64,000 nucleotides of DNA from Sphingomonas sp. JC676 (GTDB lineage: Bacteria > Pseudomonadota > Alphaproteobacteria > Sphingomonadales > Sphingomonadaceae), in assembly GCF_014489075.1 (NCBI RefSeq), contig NZ_JACTGR010000001.1:1426001-1490000 (forward strand), written 5' to 3'. The position numbers were made by a program, and so were the translations under genes. The number at the start of each line of letters is the position of its first letter. Position 1 is the stretch's first letter. This document shows positions 1 through 9,223 of this stretch, one piece after another. The notes beneath the pieces are model-generated. The model was not told the origin of the DNA and ran no database searches. It saw nothing but the letters and a program-made list of their open reading frames with translations.

Positions 1-201
1 ATCGCGCAGCAGCTTGGCGCATCGGGCGCGATGGTCACCGGAATGGTCGATGCCGAGGTGAACAGGCAGGCGGCGATGATCGCTTATCTCAACGACTTCT
101 GGCTGATGGCGATCGTGACCGCTGTCAGCGTGCCGCTGGTCCTGCTGCTTCAGAAGCCAAAGGCGCCGGTGGAAAACGATCCGGCAGCGGCGGGGCACTA
201 G
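1..201 (+). CDS. C-terminal end of a DHA2-family (EmrB-like) MFS drug exporter, partial
   Basis: The window opens inside this gene, so only the last 66 residues are visible. They carry the VNRQAAMIAYLNDFW stretch and a final hydrophobic helix followed by a short polar tail, which is how the 14-helix EmrB/DHA2 exporters end (family knowledge). The predicted role is proton-driven efflux of drugs or other small molecules across the inner membrane, normally with an EmrA-type adaptor that would lie upstream of the window. The last 77 bases overlap the 3' end of the convergent DUF418 gene. The exact substrate cannot be inferred. Confidence 0.75.
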   Translation: MAQQLGASGAMVTGMVDAEVNRQAAMIAYLNDFWLMAIVTAVSVPLVLLLQKPKAPVENDPAAAGH

Positions 202-1525
202 GCCTCGCCCGGAGCAGCGGCTGCCATTTCACATAGGCCAGGCTGCGCCACAGCCATTCGAACGGTCCGCTGGCGAAACGCCGCATCCAGACATGCGCGA
301 ACAGCACGAGCAGCACGATCCCCATCGTCGAGATCGCCGCCATCTGCGCCCAACCATAGCGTCCCCACAGGTTGAACCCGAACGGCGCGAACAGGATATA
401 TTTCCCCACAAACTGCTGGAGAAAATAGAGCGAGAAGGCCATCCGCCCGGGCGCCTTGAACACCGAGAGCAGTGCGTTGCCGGGCCGCGTCTGCACGGCC
501 CAGTTCACCAGTGCGAGATGCCCCAGCCCCACCGCCAGCCGCGCGAACTCGCCGGTCACCCAGCTCGTCCGCGGCATCAGCGTAAAGCTGATCGTCTCCG
601 AAACCCCGATCGCGCGCGCGGTGACGCCAAAGCCATAGGCCGCCAGCATCAGCACCAGGTAAAAACGCTTGCTCCGCTCCCCCTGGATCACGCCCCATTT
701 CCACAGCGCGACGCCGATCAGCATCGTGCAGAACGCCTCGATCACGTCCCACACCAACCATTCGTTCGCCAGGAATGCCCAATAGCCCCACGCCTCGCGC
801 GCATAGAAGACGAAGCCGCCCTGATGCGCCTTGATCTCCCGCGCGATCCGCGCGTTGAGCTCAGGATCGGGCTTGTGGGCCGCGACCAGCTTGTCCCATT
901 CCGCCAGCGCCTTGCCGTCCGCCGGCGTCAGCGCCTGCCCGGCGCGCTGGTGCGCATGCGCGACGTCGACCTGCTGCACCAATTCGGCGCGATCCACATA
1001 TTGGCGCAGGCCATGCTCGGGAATGCCTATTGCGCAAAGCACCGCCCAGCCCAGCCCCAGCGTCAGCAGTACGCGCGGCGTCAGCGTCCGGAACGGGAAG
1101 AGGAACAAGGCCGCCAGCGCATAGATATGCAGGATGTCGCCGGGCCATAACAGCACGAACACGTCGAACAGCCCGAACCCCAGCAGCCACAGGTTGCGCC
1201 GCCAATAAAGGTCGGCGATCGCGACCGGCCCGTCGGGCGTCATCGCCTTGCGCGCCAGCACCATCATCCCCGCGCCAAACAGCAATTCAAGCAGGCAGCG
1301 CTGCGTGCCCGCCAGGAAAATGTTGATCAACGCCCAGGCGTTCTGGTCCGCCGCGCTCCAGCCGAGCGAGCGGATGTCGGCCGAGAATTGCCAGACCGGC
1401 GCGGCCATATAAGGCACGTTGATGTAGAAGATGCCGAGGATCGCGAGCCCGCGCAGGATATCGAGCACGTCGATGCGCGCCGTGCCCCGAACGGGCGCGA
1501 GGGAAACCGCCAATGGCTCAGCCAT
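125..1525 (-). CDS. DUF418 domain membrane protein (paralogue 1)
   Basis: This is a polytopic inner-membrane protein of 466 residues with the N-terminal IDVLDILRGLAILGIF signature and the C-terminal FSLYFLQQF helix typical of DUF418 proteins, a family of unknown biochemical function. A soluble loop rich in charged residues lies around residues 180-240. I chose the ATG at 1525 because the paralogue at 5268-6599 aligns from there; an in-frame ATG 16 codons further upstream is possible. Its 3' end runs 77 bases into the convergent MFS gene. The two DUF418 proteins in this window are clearly similar along their whole length and probably arose by duplication. Confidence 0.85.
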   Translation of the reverse strand: MAEPLAVSLAPVRGTARIDVLDILRGLAILGIFYINVPYMAAPVWQFSADIRSLGWSAADQNAWALINIFLAGTQRCLLELLFGAGMMVLARKAMTPDGPVAIADLYWRRNLWLLGFGLFDVFVLLWPGDILHIYALAALFLFPFRTLTPRVLLTLGLGWAVLCAIGIPEHGLRQYVDRAELVQQVDVAHAHQRAGQALTPADGKALAEWDKLVAAHKPDPELNARIAREIKAHQGGFVFYAREAWGYWAFLANEWLVWDVIEAFCTMLIGVALWKWGVIQGERSKRFYLVLMLAAYGFGVTARAIGVSETISFTLMPRTSWVTGEFARLAVGLGHLALVNWAVQTRPGNALLSVFKAPGRMAFSLYFLQQFVGKYILFAPFGFNLWGRYGWAQMAAISTMGIVLLVLFAHVWMRRFASGPFEWLWRSLAYVKWQPLLRARPSAPPLPDRFPPAPLASEAAGPAAR

Positions 1526-1649
1526 GCTGCACTCAAATCGAACCAGCCCGCATCCTAGCCGAGTGTTGGTCAATTCCGCGTAAAGACCAATGGCGTCGCC
1601 AGGTGAAAACCGTGGGATTGTGGGGAGTCAGGCAGGAGGCAATCTCTGC

Positions 1650-1823
1650 CTAACCCATATGAGGCGAGCCCACATATTTGTCCTGGGCCAGCGCCAGCAT
1701 CGCCACACGCCGCCAGCCGCGCGCGACGCTGACATAATCCTCGCGCTGAACCGGAATGGAGCAGGTCAACCCATAGGCTTCCATCGCGTCGGCCCTTGCC
1801 AGGCATTCGCGATATGTAAGCAT
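1650..1823 (-). CDS. short hypothetical protein (57 aa)
   Basis: This reading frame begins MLTYRECLARADAMEAY and ends at a TAG at 1650. An AGGTAGGAG ribosome-binding sequence sits six bases before the ATG, which supports real translation. The protein is soluble, probably two helices, with a pattern (CLARADAM...DYVSVARGWRRVAMLA) that I recall from many short conserved proteins of unknown function in sphingomonads. It begins nine bases after the stop codon of the 56-aa gene at 1833-2003, so the two are probably co-transcribed. No function can be assigned. Confidence 0.6.
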   Translation of the reverse strand: MLTYRECLARADAMEAYGLTCSIPVQREDYVSVARGWRRVAMLALAQDKYVGSPHMG

Positions 1824-1832
1824 CTGCCGCTC

Positions 1833-2003
1833 CTACCTGCTCGCGCGTTCTTCGATCGAAGCGAAAGGACGAAGCGTAACGATACGGCCCTTGCCCGAAT
1901 TTAGGAAAGCTCCGCCATGGTCAATGGCATCGAATAGGGCCTCGTTCTGAGTTTTGCACCAAGCTCCTACCAATAATTTCGTCGTCCACCTAAATTGTGC
2001 CAT
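1833..2003 (-). CDS. short hypothetical protein (56 aa)
   Basis: The protein starts MAQFRWTTKLLVGAWCK; a GGGAGG Shine-Dalgarno sequence lies eight bases upstream of the ATG at 2003, and this decided the start over two upstream in-frame ATGs. It has no signal peptide or membrane segment and no motif I recognise. It is the first gene of a likely two-gene unit with the 57-aa protein that follows. The 190 bases upstream, up to the GFA gene, are AT-richer than the surroundings and hold no coding sequence I can support, so a promoter is probably there. Confidence 0.6.
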   Translation of the reverse strand: MAQFRWTTKLLVGAWCKTQNEALFDAIDHGGAFLNSGKGRIVTLRPFASIEERASR

Positions 2004-2194
2004 AAAAATACCTCCCATATTATTTAAGCGGGAGCACATATATCTGACCCTAAGGCTTCACATATTCAGTATTCTACTAACGCTATTGTACCAGCACCCT
2101 CATAACGTAAAGGTTCCACTATCGTCGCCTCCGGTAAACCCCCGTCTGAGCGTGGGGCTCTTGCTCCTCACGGCGGTGATAACCCGGAGATCGC

Positions 2195-2629
2195 CTAGCC
2201 CAGCAATATCCGGGCGAACTGGTCCACCGGTGCGCTTTCCGCAAATTGCGGCACGTCGTCGGGGATCGCGATCCACGCCTGTTTGCGCTTCACCCAGATA
2301 TGCGCACGCGGCACGAGCCTGTCGCTCTCGTCGAGCGTGCCAGCGCGCACGACCGCCAGCCCCGGTCGGGCGCTGTTGGTATTGTAGACGCGGGAATGGC
2401 AGATGCCGCAGATGAACTGCCGCGATGTTGAACCACTGGGATTGGTGAAGGCATATTCCACCGGCTGCCCCTCCACCGCGATCGCATCCACTGCAATCAC
2501 CGCCTGCTCGGCGAAGGCGCTTCCCGACCAGGTCTGGCAGTCGAGGCAATGGCAGCAATAGACCGGCGGCAGCGCATCGACCGCCAGCGTGTAGCGGACG
2601 GCGCCGCAACGGCAGCCGCCCGCGATCAC
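2195..2629 (-). CDS. GFA-family (Mss4-like fold) zinc protein
   Basis: The 144-residue protein has the paired cysteine sites of the GFA family: CRCGAVRY near the N terminus, CCHCLDCQ at about residues 25-32 and CGICHS at about 74-79. Family members bind one or two zinc ions. The name comes from glutathione-dependent formaldehyde-activating enzyme, but most members have unknown roles. The start codon is GTG, separated by a single base from the TAA of asd, so it is likely translationally coupled to asd. The length (about 140) is normal for the family. There is no evidence here for an actual role in formaldehyde metabolism. Confidence 0.8.
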   Translation of the reverse strand: MIAGGCRCGAVRYTLAVDALPPVYCCHCLDCQTWSGSAFAEQAVIAVDAIAVEGQPVEYAFTNPSGSTSRQFICGICHSRVYNTNSARPGLAVVRAGTLDESDRLVPRAHIWVKRKQAWIAIPDDVPQFAESAPVDQFARILLG

Positions 2630-2630
2630 G

Positions 2631-3659
2631 TTACGCCGCCTTCTTCAGGTGCCGCCGACCGAGCAGCTCGGCGATCTGGACTGCGTTCAGCGCCGCGCCC
2701 TTGCGCAGATTGTCGCTCACGCACCACAGCGACAGCCCGCTCTCGACGGTCGGATCCTCGCGCACTCGGCTGATGAACGTCGCATATTCGCCGACGCACT
2801 CGATCGGAGTGATGTAGCCGCCATCTTCATGCTTATCGATCAGCATCACGCCCGGCGCCTCGCGCAGGATCGTCTTGGCCCTGGCGGCGCTGATCTCGTC
2901 CTCGAACTCGATGTTGATCGCCTCGGAATGGCCGACGAACACCGGCACGCGCACGCAGGTCGCGGTCACCTTAATGTTCGGATCGAGGATCTTCTTGGTC
3001 TCGACCACCATCTTCCACTCTTCCTTGGTCGATCCGTCGTCCAGGAAGCTGTCGATGTGCGGGATCACGTTGAACGCGATCTGCTTGGTGAACTTGCTCG
3101 CAACCGCGGGATCGCCGACGAAGATGTTGCGGCTCTGCTCGAACAGCTCGTCCATGCCGGCCTTGCCCGCGCCGGAGACCGACTGATAGGTCGCCACCAC
3201 AACGCGCTTGATCCGCGCAGCATCGTGCAGCGGCTTGAGCGCCACCACCATCTGCGCGGTCGAGCAGTTCGGGTTCGCAATGATGTTGCGCTTGCGATAG
3301 CCGTCGATCGCCTCGGGGTTTACCTCGGGCACGATCAGCGGCACGTCCGGATCCATGCGGTAGAGCGACGCATTGTCGATCACCGTGCAGCCGGCTGCGG
3401 CGAACTTGGGCGCGTATTTCGCGCTCCCCTCGGATCCGATCGCGAACAAGGCCATGTCCCAGCCGGTCGGATCAAAATGTTCGATGTTCTGGACCTTGTA
3501 CTGCTTCCCGGTCTCGCCGAAGTCGACAATATCGCCCGTCGAGCGCGACGAGGCGAGCACCGCCAGTTCGTCGATCGGGAATTCCCGCTCGGCCAGGATG
3601 TTCAGCATTTCACGCCCGACATTGCCGGTGGCGCCAGCGACCACGACACGGTAGCCCAT
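2631..3659 (-). CDS. asd: aspartate-semialdehyde dehydrogenase
   Basis: This is a cytosolic 342-residue enzyme that reduces aspartyl phosphate to aspartate semialdehyde with NADPH, the branch point to lysine/diaminopimelate, threonine and methionine. The N-terminal GATGNVGREM nucleotide-binding loop, the catalytic cysteine in NPNCSTAQM and the VFVGHSE segment are all present, and the length matches the family. The ATG at 3659 is chosen because the protein begins MGYRVVVAGATGNVG; the open frame upstream has no similarity to the family. A GFA protein follows after one base. Confidence 0.95.
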   Translation of the reverse strand: MGYRVVVAGATGNVGREMLNILAEREFPIDELAVLASSRSTGDIVDFGETGKQYKVQNIEHFDPTGWDMALFAIGSEGSAKYAPKFAAAGCTVIDNASLYRMDPDVPLIVPEVNPEAIDGYRKRNIIANPNCSTAQMVVALKPLHDAARIKRVVVATYQSVSGAGKAGMDELFEQSRNIFVGDPAVASKFTKQIAFNVIPHIDSFLDDGSTKEEWKMVVETKKILDPNIKVTATCVRVPVFVGHSEAINIEFEDEISAARAKTILREAPGVMLIDKHEDGGYITPIECVGEYATFISRVREDPTVESGLSLWCVSDNLRKGAALNAVQIAELLGRRHLKKAA

Positions 3660-3820
3660 CACATACTCCAGGTTGAAGACAGGTGCCGCTACGCTTCCAG
3701 GCGTCTTGGCGCAAGCAAGCCGTGCTTTGCGTGGCCCAAGGCTCCACTTTGGTCGGATTCCTCCAAGACCCGCCACTCCGATTTGAGTAAGATCGGCGGA
3801 CAGGCTTGGGGGAGCGAACG

Positions 3821-5302
3821 ATGCGGCGCGTGATGGTGATCGTCCTGATGGGGCTCGCGCTGGGCAGCTGCGCGTGGCGCGGCGCGCTCAAGATGGATTG
3901 CGCGGACTTTGCCAGTCGCGTCCATCCGCTCCAGCGTACCGTGCTGGAATGGCAGATCCGCGGCGAGGATCCCGAAGACTTTCCGCGCGCCGATATCGAG
4001 CTCGCCCGCCGCCTCGCCGCGCCCGACATCGCGAAGCTGGAGCAGGATGACGCGTTCCTGCGTGCCGCCCCCACCCCGCCGCGCCCGATCCTGCTGCTCT
4101 CGGGCGGGGGCCAATGGGGGGCGTTCGGCGTTGGCCTGATGACCGAGCTGGTCAAGAACCACCAATTCCCCAATTTCTCGGTAGTCACCGGAGTGAGCAC
4201 TGGTGCGCTCCAGGCGCTGTTCGTCGGCGCCGGACTCGACCGCGACGATGCCGAGGGCGAGGCGATCCGCCAGGCGCTGGTCGCCGCCTATTCGCCGCAA
4301 AAGGAAAGCGACGTGGTCGATCGCGAGTCGATCCAGGCGCTGGCGGCGATCAACGGCGCCATGGCCAATCTCAAGCCGCTCAAGCGTCGCTTCGAGGAAC
4401 GGATCTGCCCCAAGATCTACGACCCCAAATCGATCGCCGGCCAGAACGGCGCGTGTCTCATCGCGCGCCTGCGCGATCCCAAGGGCCGCAAGGTATTGCT
4501 CGGCTCGATCGAAGCGCAGTCGGGCGAGTTCGGCTATGTCGATGTCCAGGAGCTGCTCCAACCCTATGGCGACACCGACGAGGATCTGGCCAAGGCGACG
4601 CAGTGCCTCGCCGGCGCGGCAATCGCCTCGGCGGCGGTGCCGGTCTTCTACCAGCAGGTCCGCGTCGACGGGCGGACCTATTATGACGGCGGCGTGCGCC
4701 AATCGGTGTTCCTCGCATCGGTCGCGCAGGCCCAACAGATGGCCGCTGAGATGGTCGCCGAGCGTCGCCGCGTGCTGCTCGAAGAGCGCGGGAGCACGTC
4801 TGCGGGGGAGACCACGACGCCGTTCGATCCGCCCTCGATCTACGTGATCCGCAACGGCCCGACCGTGCTCGAGCCCGACGACTATTCGGTCGCTGGTTTT
4901 GAAACGCCCCGCATCGATCGGAAAGCGGACGCGCTCCATGCGGCGCAACGCGGAGAGGCGATCATGGTCAACCAGCTCGAGGTGAGCTCGATCGCGGCGC
5001 TGCGCCTCGCCCAGCCGGGCGGGAGCATCTATTTCGTCAGCGCCGACGGTTGGAAAAACTATACGCCGATCACTGGTGGCGAGACCTGCGGGAAGATCAA
5101 GCCACGCTATCCCAATGCGATGTTCATCCCCGAATTCATGCAGTGCATCATGGACCAGGGCCGCAACCGCAATCGCGGCACCCTCCCCTGGACCGAGCTC
5201 TGCAAATACGACGGGACCGAGACGCGAACCTTCTGCCTGAAGGCCCCGGTGGGCGTGCCGACGCGCCCTACGCCATCTGCGCCGCCGCCACCCGCGACTT
5301 GA
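3821..5302 (+). CDS. patatin-like phospholipase, predicted lipoprotein
   Basis: The protein (493 aa) begins with a short signal sequence and a lipobox LALGSC at about residues 11-16, predicting a lipid-anchored exported protein. The patatin elements follow in order: the oxyanion-hole loop SGGGQWGAFGVG near residue 92, the nucleophile elbow GVSTG near residue 125, and the catalytic-dyad aspartate in YYDGGVRQS near residue 290. It therefore probably hydrolyses acyl ester bonds in lipids. The ATG at 3821 has a GGGGGAG sequence just upstream. Its last 35 bases overlap the convergent second DUF418 gene. The substrate and the leaflet where it acts are unknown. Confidence 0.88.
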   Translation: MRRVMVIVLMGLALGSCAWRGALKMDCADFASRVHPLQRTVLEWQIRGEDPEDFPRADIELARRLAAPDIAKLEQDDAFLRAAPTPPRPILLLSGGGQWGAFGVGLMTELVKNHQFPNFSVVTGVSTGALQALFVGAGLDRDDAEGEAIRQALVAAYSPQKESDVVDRESIQALAAINGAMANLKPLKRRFEERICPKIYDPKSIAGQNGACLIARLRDPKGRKVLLGSIEAQSGEFGYVDVQELLQPYGDTDEDLAKATQCLAGAAIASAAVPVFYQQVRVDGRTYYDGGVRQSVFLASVAQAQQMAAEMVAERRRVLLEERGSTSAGETTTPFDPPSIYVIRNGPTVLEPDDYSVAGFETPRIDRKADALHAAQRGEAIMVNQLEVSSIAALRLAQPGGSIYFVSADGWKNYTPITGGETCGKIKPRYPNAMFIPEFMQCIMDQGRNRNRGTLPWTELCKYDGTETRTFCLKAPVGVPTRPTPSAPPPPAT

Positions 5303-6599
5303 GGAAGGGCTGCCAGCGGACATAGGCGAGGCTCCGCCAGGCCCATTCGAGGGGTCCGCTGGTGAAGGCCCGCACCCATAGATTGGCGAGCAGCAATTGC
5401 CCCGCGATCACCATCAGCGCCGTGCCGTGCATGTCGCTCCAGCTCTGCCGCGTCCAGAAGTTCAGCCCCCAGGGCGCGTAGAGGATCCACAGGCCGATGA
5501 TCTGCTGGAGGAAATAGAGCGAGAACGCCGTCCGCCCCGCCGCCTTGAACGGCGCCAGCACTGCGCGGCCCGGGCGAGATTTCACTGCCAGGTTGATCAG
5601 CGCGACATGCCCAATCGACATGGCGATCCGGGCGAACTCCAGGCTGAACCAGCCGGTTCTGGCGATCGGAACCAGTGTCGTCATTTCCTGCGCCGCGATC
5701 GCACGCAGCCCGATCGCGGGCACATAGCAGAGCAGCATCAACGCTAGATAGAAGCCGGCGCTTCGCTGTCCCTGGATCACGCCCCATTTCCACAGCGAGA
5801 TGCCGATCAGCATCATGCAAAAGGCTTCGGCGACGTTGAACAGCAGCGAGCCGCTTACAAAGCCGATCCACGCCGTGATGTTCATCCGCGCATAGTCGAT
5901 CAGGCCGCCGCTATGGCCCTTCCTCTCCAGCTCGGTGTATTTTTTCATCTCTTCGCCGCCGGTGGTCCGCCTGACGACGAGCTTGCGCCACTCCTCCAGC
6001 GTTTTCTTGTCCGCCGGCGAAAGCGCGGCATGCGATACCTGTTTCTCCTGCACGGCATGGACCCGCCCGATCAGCTCGACGCGTTCCTGATATTGCAGCC
6101 CGCCGGTCACCGCGATGAACAGCGCGTAGAGCATGCCCAGCCCGAGCAGCAGGTTCGGCCCTAGCTTGCGGAACGGGAACAGCAGCAGCGCCGCGAGGCC
6201 ATAGATGTGGAGGATGTCGCCCGGCCATAGGAGCACGAACACGTCGAACAGTCCGAACAGGATCAGCCACAGGTTGCGCCGCCAGTAGAGGTCGGCGACG
6301 GCTACCGGCCCGTCCGGCTGCATCGCCTTGGCCGCCAGCACCATCATCCCAGCACCGAACAGCAATTCGAGCAGGCCGCGCTGCGTGCCCTCCAGCGCGA
6401 TCTGGACCGCGTACCAACTCAACTGATCAAGCGGCGACCAGCCGAGCGAAGGGATGTTGAGGAACAGCTTGGCGATCGGTGCCGCCATGAAGGGGATATT
6501 CATGAAGAATATCCCCAGGATCGCGATACCCCGCAGGATATCGAGCACCTCGATCCGAGCCTTGCCCGTCACCGGGGCGATCGTTGCTGCTTCCCCCAC
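5268..6599 (-). CDS. DUF418 domain membrane protein (paralogue 2)
   Basis: A second DUF418 protein of about 443 residues, with ARIEVLDILRGIAILGIFFMN at the start of the first helix and FSLYFLQQIIG near the C terminus, both nearly identical in position to the paralogue at 125-1525. I favour a GTG start at 6599, which has AGGGGAG five bases upstream; an adjacent GTG at 6602 and a TTG at 6614 are also in frame. As in paralogue 1, its 3' end runs into a convergent neighbour, here the patatin gene. The two copies differ most in the soluble loop between residues 180 and 240. Function unknown. Confidence 0.85.
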   Translation of the reverse strand: MGEAATIAPVTGKARIEVLDILRGIAILGIFFMNIPFMAAPIAKLFLNIPSLGWSPLDQLSWYAVQIALEGTQRGLLELLFGAGMMVLAAKAMQPDGPVAVADLYWRRNLWLILFGLFDVFVLLWPGDILHIYGLAALLLFPFRKLGPNLLLGLGMLYALFIAVTGGLQYQERVELIGRVHAVQEKQVSHAALSPADKKTLEEWRKLVVRRTTGGEEMKKYTELERKGHSGGLIDYARMNITAWIGFVSGSLLFNVAEAFCMMLIGISLWKWGVIQGQRSAGFYLALMLLCYVPAIGLRAIAAQEMTTLVPIARTGWFSLEFARIAMSIGHVALINLAVKSRPGRAVLAPFKAAGRTAFSLYFLQQIIGLWILYAPWGLNFWTRQSWSDMHGTALMVIAGQLLLANLWVRAFTSGPLEWAWRSLAYVRWQPFLKSRVAAAQMA

Positions 6600-6662
6600 C
6601 ACCGCTCCCCTCAAACCAATGCGGTCATGAAGCTACGCGGGGCGGGGAAAACGGTCGAGCCG

Positions 6663-8891
6663 CTATTTCTTCTCGGCAAGGCGCCGGTCGAGAAAGCCCA
6701 GGATCGTGCCCCATAGATGCTCGCTGATCCCCGACCCGCCCACTTTGTGCGTATTGCCGGGATAGAGCATCATCTCGAACGGCACTTCGGCCTTCTGCAG
6801 CGTCGCCGCCATCGCGGTGGTATGCTCCAGCACGACATTATCGTCGGCCATGCCGTGGACGATCAATAGCGGATCGGCGATCCTGGCGGCATTGGCGATG
6901 TTGTCGGACTTCCTGTACGCCTCGGGCACCTTGGTCGGGTCGCCCATGTAGCGCTCGGTATAATGGGTGTCGTAGAGTTCCCACTTGGTCACCGGCGCGC
7001 CCGCCACGCCCGCCGCGAACACGCCCGGCGCAGCTTCGAGCATCTTCAGCGTCATGTATCCGCCGTACGACCAGCCATAGATCGCGATCTTGTCCGGATC
7101 GACGAAGCTCAGGCTCTTCAGATATTTGGCGCCGGCGAGCTGGTCGGCGACTTCCACAGACCCCATCGCGTGCCAGATCGCGTCCTCGAATTCCTTGCCG
7201 CGATTGGCCGATCCGCGATTGTCGATCTGGAACCAGATATAGCCGCGGTCGACCAGATATTGCTGGAGCGTCCCGCCCCAAGCACGGCTGACCGTCTGCG
7301 AATGCGGGCCGCCATAATGCTGGAAGAACACGGGATAACGCTTGCCCGGCTCGAGCTTGGGCGTGATCATTTCCCAGTGCAGTACGGTGCCGTCATCGGC
7401 CTTGACCGTGCCGAAGGTCCGCTCGCGGTGGCTGGCGAGATAGGGGTTGTAGGGATGGTCCGACGCGGTGACCGCGTTCTCGCTTACCCAGGCGAGCCGC
7501 TTGCCCGTGGCGTCTGCCAGATAGACCTGGGTAGGCTGATCGGTGTTCGAGCGCGTCACGATCGCCCGCGTCGCCGCTTCGTCCATCGTCGCGCTGTTCC
7601 ACCATCCGGCCTCGGTCAGCCGCGTCACGGCGCCGGGCTTGGTGTAGTCGACCGAATAGAGCTGGCGCTCGAGTATGTCGTCCTTGTTGCCCAGGAAGAA
7701 GACGCGGTGCTTCGCCTCGTCGACATAGGTGGCGTCGATCGCGACCTCCCACGGCCCCTTGGTCAGCTGGGTCCATTTGCCCGCCTTCCAGCGATAGAGA
7801 TGGCCGTGACCGTCGCGCTCCGACCACCAGATCAGGCTGCCGTCGGAAAGTGGCTCGAAGCCTTTGGACAGATTCACCCAGCTACGCGGCTCGGACTTCT
7901 CGGTGAAGAGGATGCTGGACTTGCCCGTCGCCGGATCGACCTTGAGCATGTCGAGCACGGTCTGGTCGCGGTTCTGCCGCTGGACGTAGAGCGTATTGCC
8001 GTCCTTCGACCAGTCGACGCGCGCCACATAGATGTCGGTTTCCTTGCCGAGATCGACCTTCACCTTGTTCGCGCCCGCTGGATCCATGACGTAGAGCTCG
8101 ACCAGCGCATTGGGCGTGCCCGCCTTGGGATAGCGCTGCTGGTAGATATTGGTGCCCTCAGCCCCGATCGCGGCACGCGTGACCACGCCCACCGGCGCCT
8201 CGTCGAACCGCTCGACCGCGACATAATGATCGCCTGGCGACCACCAATAGCCGCTGAACCGGTCCATTTCCTCTTGTGCGACGAACTCGGCTTCGCCCCA
8301 GTGCACGGTATCCTTGCCGTCCTGGGTGATCGGCGCCGCCTTGCCCGTCGCCAGGTTCATCACCACCAGGTTCTGGTCCTGGACATAGCTGGCATAGCCG
8401 CCCGCCTTGCTGATCGCTGCGTTGAGCTTGGGCCCGGCCGCCGCCGGCAGCTTCACGGCCTTGCCGTCCAGAGTCGCACGGTAGAGATCGCCCTCCAGCG
8501 GCACCAGGATCGATTGGCTGTCGGGCGCCCAGTCATAGGAGACGATACCCTTGCTCCCGCCGATCCGCGCGCGCTCGCGCTGCATCTTCTCGGCCTCGGA
8601 AAGCTCTGCGCCCGATCCGACCTTCTTCGAGTCTACCAGCATCCGCCATTCGCCGCTGGTCGTGTCCATCGCCCAAAGGTCGAACCGCTCTTTCTCGTCA
8701 GGGCGCCCGCGCAGCAGCGTCAGCCACTTGCCGTCGGGCGAAAGCTTCATCGCGCGCGGGGCGGCCCCGGCCAGATCGGGGCTGGCGAAGACGCGGTCGA
8801 GCGTCAGGCGCTGGGTCTGGGCGCTGGCGTCAGTTGCCACGGCAAGAGTTCCACTCGTGGCCAAAGCCAATCCCAACAGCCATGTGCGCAT
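6663..8891 (-). CDS. dipeptidyl peptidase IV family serine peptidase (S9B)
   Basis: A 742-residue exported enzyme with an N-terminal signal peptide ending around ASAQ, a long beta-propeller region, and a C-terminal alpha/beta-hydrolase domain. The catalytic serine is in GWSYGGYM at about residue 608, the aspartate in the ADDNV segment at about 682 and the histidine in NTHKVGG at about 715. The YWWSPGDHY and EEMDRFSGYWW segments resemble the Glu-Glu region that binds the free N terminus in DPP IV enzymes. The ATG at 8891 has GGAG six bases upstream. It probably removes dipeptides from peptides in the periplasm. It stands alone, with a 420-base gap before the next gene. Confidence 0.92.
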   Translation of the reverse strand: MRTWLLGLALATSGTLAVATDASAQTQRLTLDRVFASPDLAGAAPRAMKLSPDGKWLTLLRGRPDEKERFDLWAMDTTSGEWRMLVDSKKVGSGAELSEAEKMQRERARIGGSKGIVSYDWAPDSQSILVPLEGDLYRATLDGKAVKLPAAAGPKLNAAISKAGGYASYVQDQNLVVMNLATGKAAPITQDGKDTVHWGEAEFVAQEEMDRFSGYWWSPGDHYVAVERFDEAPVGVVTRAAIGAEGTNIYQQRYPKAGTPNALVELYVMDPAGANKVKVDLGKETDIYVARVDWSKDGNTLYVQRQNRDQTVLDMLKVDPATGKSSILFTEKSEPRSWVNLSKGFEPLSDGSLIWWSERDGHGHLYRWKAGKWTQLTKGPWEVAIDATYVDEAKHRVFFLGNKDDILERQLYSVDYTKPGAVTRLTEAGWWNSATMDEAATRAIVTRSNTDQPTQVYLADATGKRLAWVSENAVTASDHPYNPYLASHRERTFGTVKADDGTVLHWEMITPKLEPGKRYPVFFQHYGGPHSQTVSRAWGGTLQQYLVDRGYIWFQIDNRGSANRGKEFEDAIWHAMGSVEVADQLAGAKYLKSLSFVDPDKIAIYGWSYGGYMTLKMLEAAPGVFAAGVAGAPVTKWELYDTHYTERYMGDPTKVPEAYRKSDNIANAARIADPLLIVHGMADDNVVLEHTTAMAATLQKAEVPFEMMLYPGNTHKVGGSGISEHLWGTILGFLDRRLAEKK

Positions 8892-9064
8892 CCAACACTC
8901 CAAACGGCCATCCATCCGCGGAGGCCGGCGGCGTTATTGCGACTGCCGGCGGCAGCGTAAAGGGCGAAACCGGACCGCGCGGCTCGTACGGCGCGATTAA
9001 AGATGCGCTAAGTCATTGAACTAATGATCAGCCTGCGTTAAGCATGTTACTGGGCCGCAACAAG

Positions 9065-9102
9065 ATTCACGCAGCGAAGCGCTGGAGCGCTTTTCCGTGA
9101 AT
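9065..9102. repeat. two-stem inverted repeat (hairpin)
   Basis: The outer arms ATTCACG (9065-9071) and CGTGAAT (9096-9102) enclose inner arms AAGCGCT (9077-9083) and AGCGCTT (9086-9092) around a GG loop. The two stems are separated by short unpaired bulges. It lies far from both flanking start codons. It could be a structured RNA, a protein-binding site or a remnant terminator; the sequence does not tell which. Confidence 0.45.
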
Positions 9103-9223
9103 TATCTGATGGTTGCTGAAGGTTTCAACAGTAGAATCGTGGTCACCGCGTCCCGTAATCTAGGTTAAGAGCGATATTTTCGGCGCACATTGTTTTGTGG
9201 GCGACAGCGCACACAATAACCGT

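Noticed and set aside
6963-8960. A 665-residue plus-strand frame
   Set aside because: Antisense to the dipeptidyl peptidase IV gene, which has an intact catalytic triad.
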